Part shown: positions 5,965 through 6,273 of the stretch, piece after piece | Numbering within the stretch: the first letter of the stretch is position 1 | How the letters are laid out: each line of letters opens with the position of its first letter | Assembly (NCBI GenBank): GCA_021800645.1 | Contig: JAJYYT010000127.1 | Span: 1-6,273, forward strand | Length of the DNA stretch: 6,273 nucleotides | Direction: 5' to 3' | Origin: Actinomycetes bacterium | GTDB lineage: Bacteria; Actinomycetota; Acidimicrobiia; Acidimicrobiales; RAAP-2 | Notes under the pieces: model-generated | Told to the model about the DNA's origin: nothing | The model's input: only the letters and a program-made list of their open reading frames with translations | Databases searched by the model: none | Position numbers and translations under genes: made by a program

Positions 5965-6039
5965 AGGTCGGGCGGGATGACGAAATGGGTCGGCTCTCAG
6001 GCACGGTCGGGGCGTTCGGGGGCACGTTGTCCTACGCCT

Positions 6040-6060
6040 GTGCTACCACATCTGACGTGG
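6040..6060 (+). promoter_or_regulatory. Start-proximal control element of the second antitoxin gene
   Basis: GTGCTAC (6040-6046) lies 10 nt before the GTG start at 6057, matching exactly the spacing of GTGCTAC before the upstream antitoxin. TACCAC (6044-6049) could serve as a poor -10 box for a leaderless transcript. An imperfect palindrome CCACATCTGACGTGG (6046-6060) covers the start codon. No good -35 is visible. Confidence 0.4.
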
Positions 6061-6273
6061 CTGTCCGGAAGAAGCGTTCGATCTCCATCCCTCCGGATCT
6101 CGATGCCTCCATCGAGGAAGCGGCCAAGGCGGCTGGGACGACGTACAGCGGGTGGCTGGCCACCACGGCGCGAAAGGAGCTCACCTTGTGTGCAGGCCTG
6201 GCCGCCGTTGCCGCGTATGAGCGAGACGAGGGAGCATTCAGCGAAGACGAGATCGCCGAGGCTGAGGCGTGGG
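6057..6273 (+). CDS. CopG-like ribbon-helix-helix antitoxin, 3' end missing
   Basis: Seventy-two codons are visible before the window ends. The GTG start is followed by AVRKKRSISIPPDLDASIEE, where RSISIP (7-12) is the DNA-binding strand and PDLDASIEEAAKAAG and YSGWLATTARKEL are the two helices of a ribbon-helix-helix domain. The acidic extension DEGAFSEDEIAEAEAW is the kind of C-terminal toxin-binding arm seen in antitoxins placed before PIN toxins. The visible part is intact. By inference it begins a second toxin-antitoxin module whose toxin gene lies beyond the window. It has no Shine-Dalgarno sequence and is likely leaderless, like the antitoxin gene 0.8 kb upstream. It could instead be a stand-alone repressor. 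Confidence 0.8.
   Translation, partial: MAVRKKRSISIPPDLDASIEEAAKAAGTTYSGWLATTARKELTLCAGLAAVAAYERDEGAFSEDEIAEAEAW

Noticed and set aside
5242..6004. TCAGGCAC shared upstream of both antitoxin genes (5242-5249 and 5997-6004)
   Set aside because: Its distance to the start codon differs by 17 nt between the two, so chance is as good an explanation.
5978..6273. ATG-started + strand frame reading MTKWVGSQ across the second antitoxin
   Set aside because: It is out of frame with the ribbon-helix-helix gene and Arg/Ser/Pro rich, typical of a shadow.

Overview
The window is GC-rich throughout. Its real genes have strongly G/C-biased third codon positions, frequent GTG starts and few Shine-Dalgarno sites, which suggests an actinobacterium. 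The best taxonomic marker is the second gene, a clear member of the SCO6880 family, known from actinobacterial conjugative-type secretion loci. No genus can be assigned from this window.

Layout. (1) Positions 1-2818, + strand: the end of a type IV secretion/conjugation-like operon. It holds the 3' part of a polytopic membrane protein (SCO6881/VirB6-TrbL-like position) with a long disordered tail, followed 1 nt later by a complete SCO6880-family protein. Both genes carry in-frame tandem repeats: a 12-bp unit coding for H-x-P-L/P at the C terminus of the first, and a 15-bp unit coding for PGTAR in the linker after the transmembrane hairpin of the second. (2) 2828-3643, - strand: an uncharacterised 271-aa protein with a strong ribosome binding site, tail-to-tail with SCO6880. 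The VirB4-type ATPase that would be expected next is absent, so this is an edge of the secretion cluster. (3) 3776-4462, + strand: a Dph6/MJ0570-related PP-loop ATP pyrophosphatase, divergent from the previous gene and probably leaderless. (4) 4463-5256: a sparse stretch with one small unknown - strand gene, a possible terminator, short tandem repeats and a possible frameshifted relic. (5) 5257-6273, + strand: a complete Phd-type antitoxin/PIN (VapC-like) toxin module with an inverted-repeat operator array over its promoter, then the start of a ribbon-helix-helix antitoxin gene that runs off the window, probably a second toxin-antitoxin module.

How it fits together. A conjugation-type operon next to toxin-antitoxin modules and decayed sequence resembles the edge of an integrated element or an accessory region, but no integrase, att site or transposase is visible. 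The most interesting regulatory signal is an identical GTGCTAC heptamer exactly 10 nt before the start codon of both antitoxin genes. In the first it is one arm of a perfect 8-bp inverted repeat and overlaps a TACGAT -10 box. This suggests leaderless, operator-controlled promoters and possible cross-talk between the two modules.
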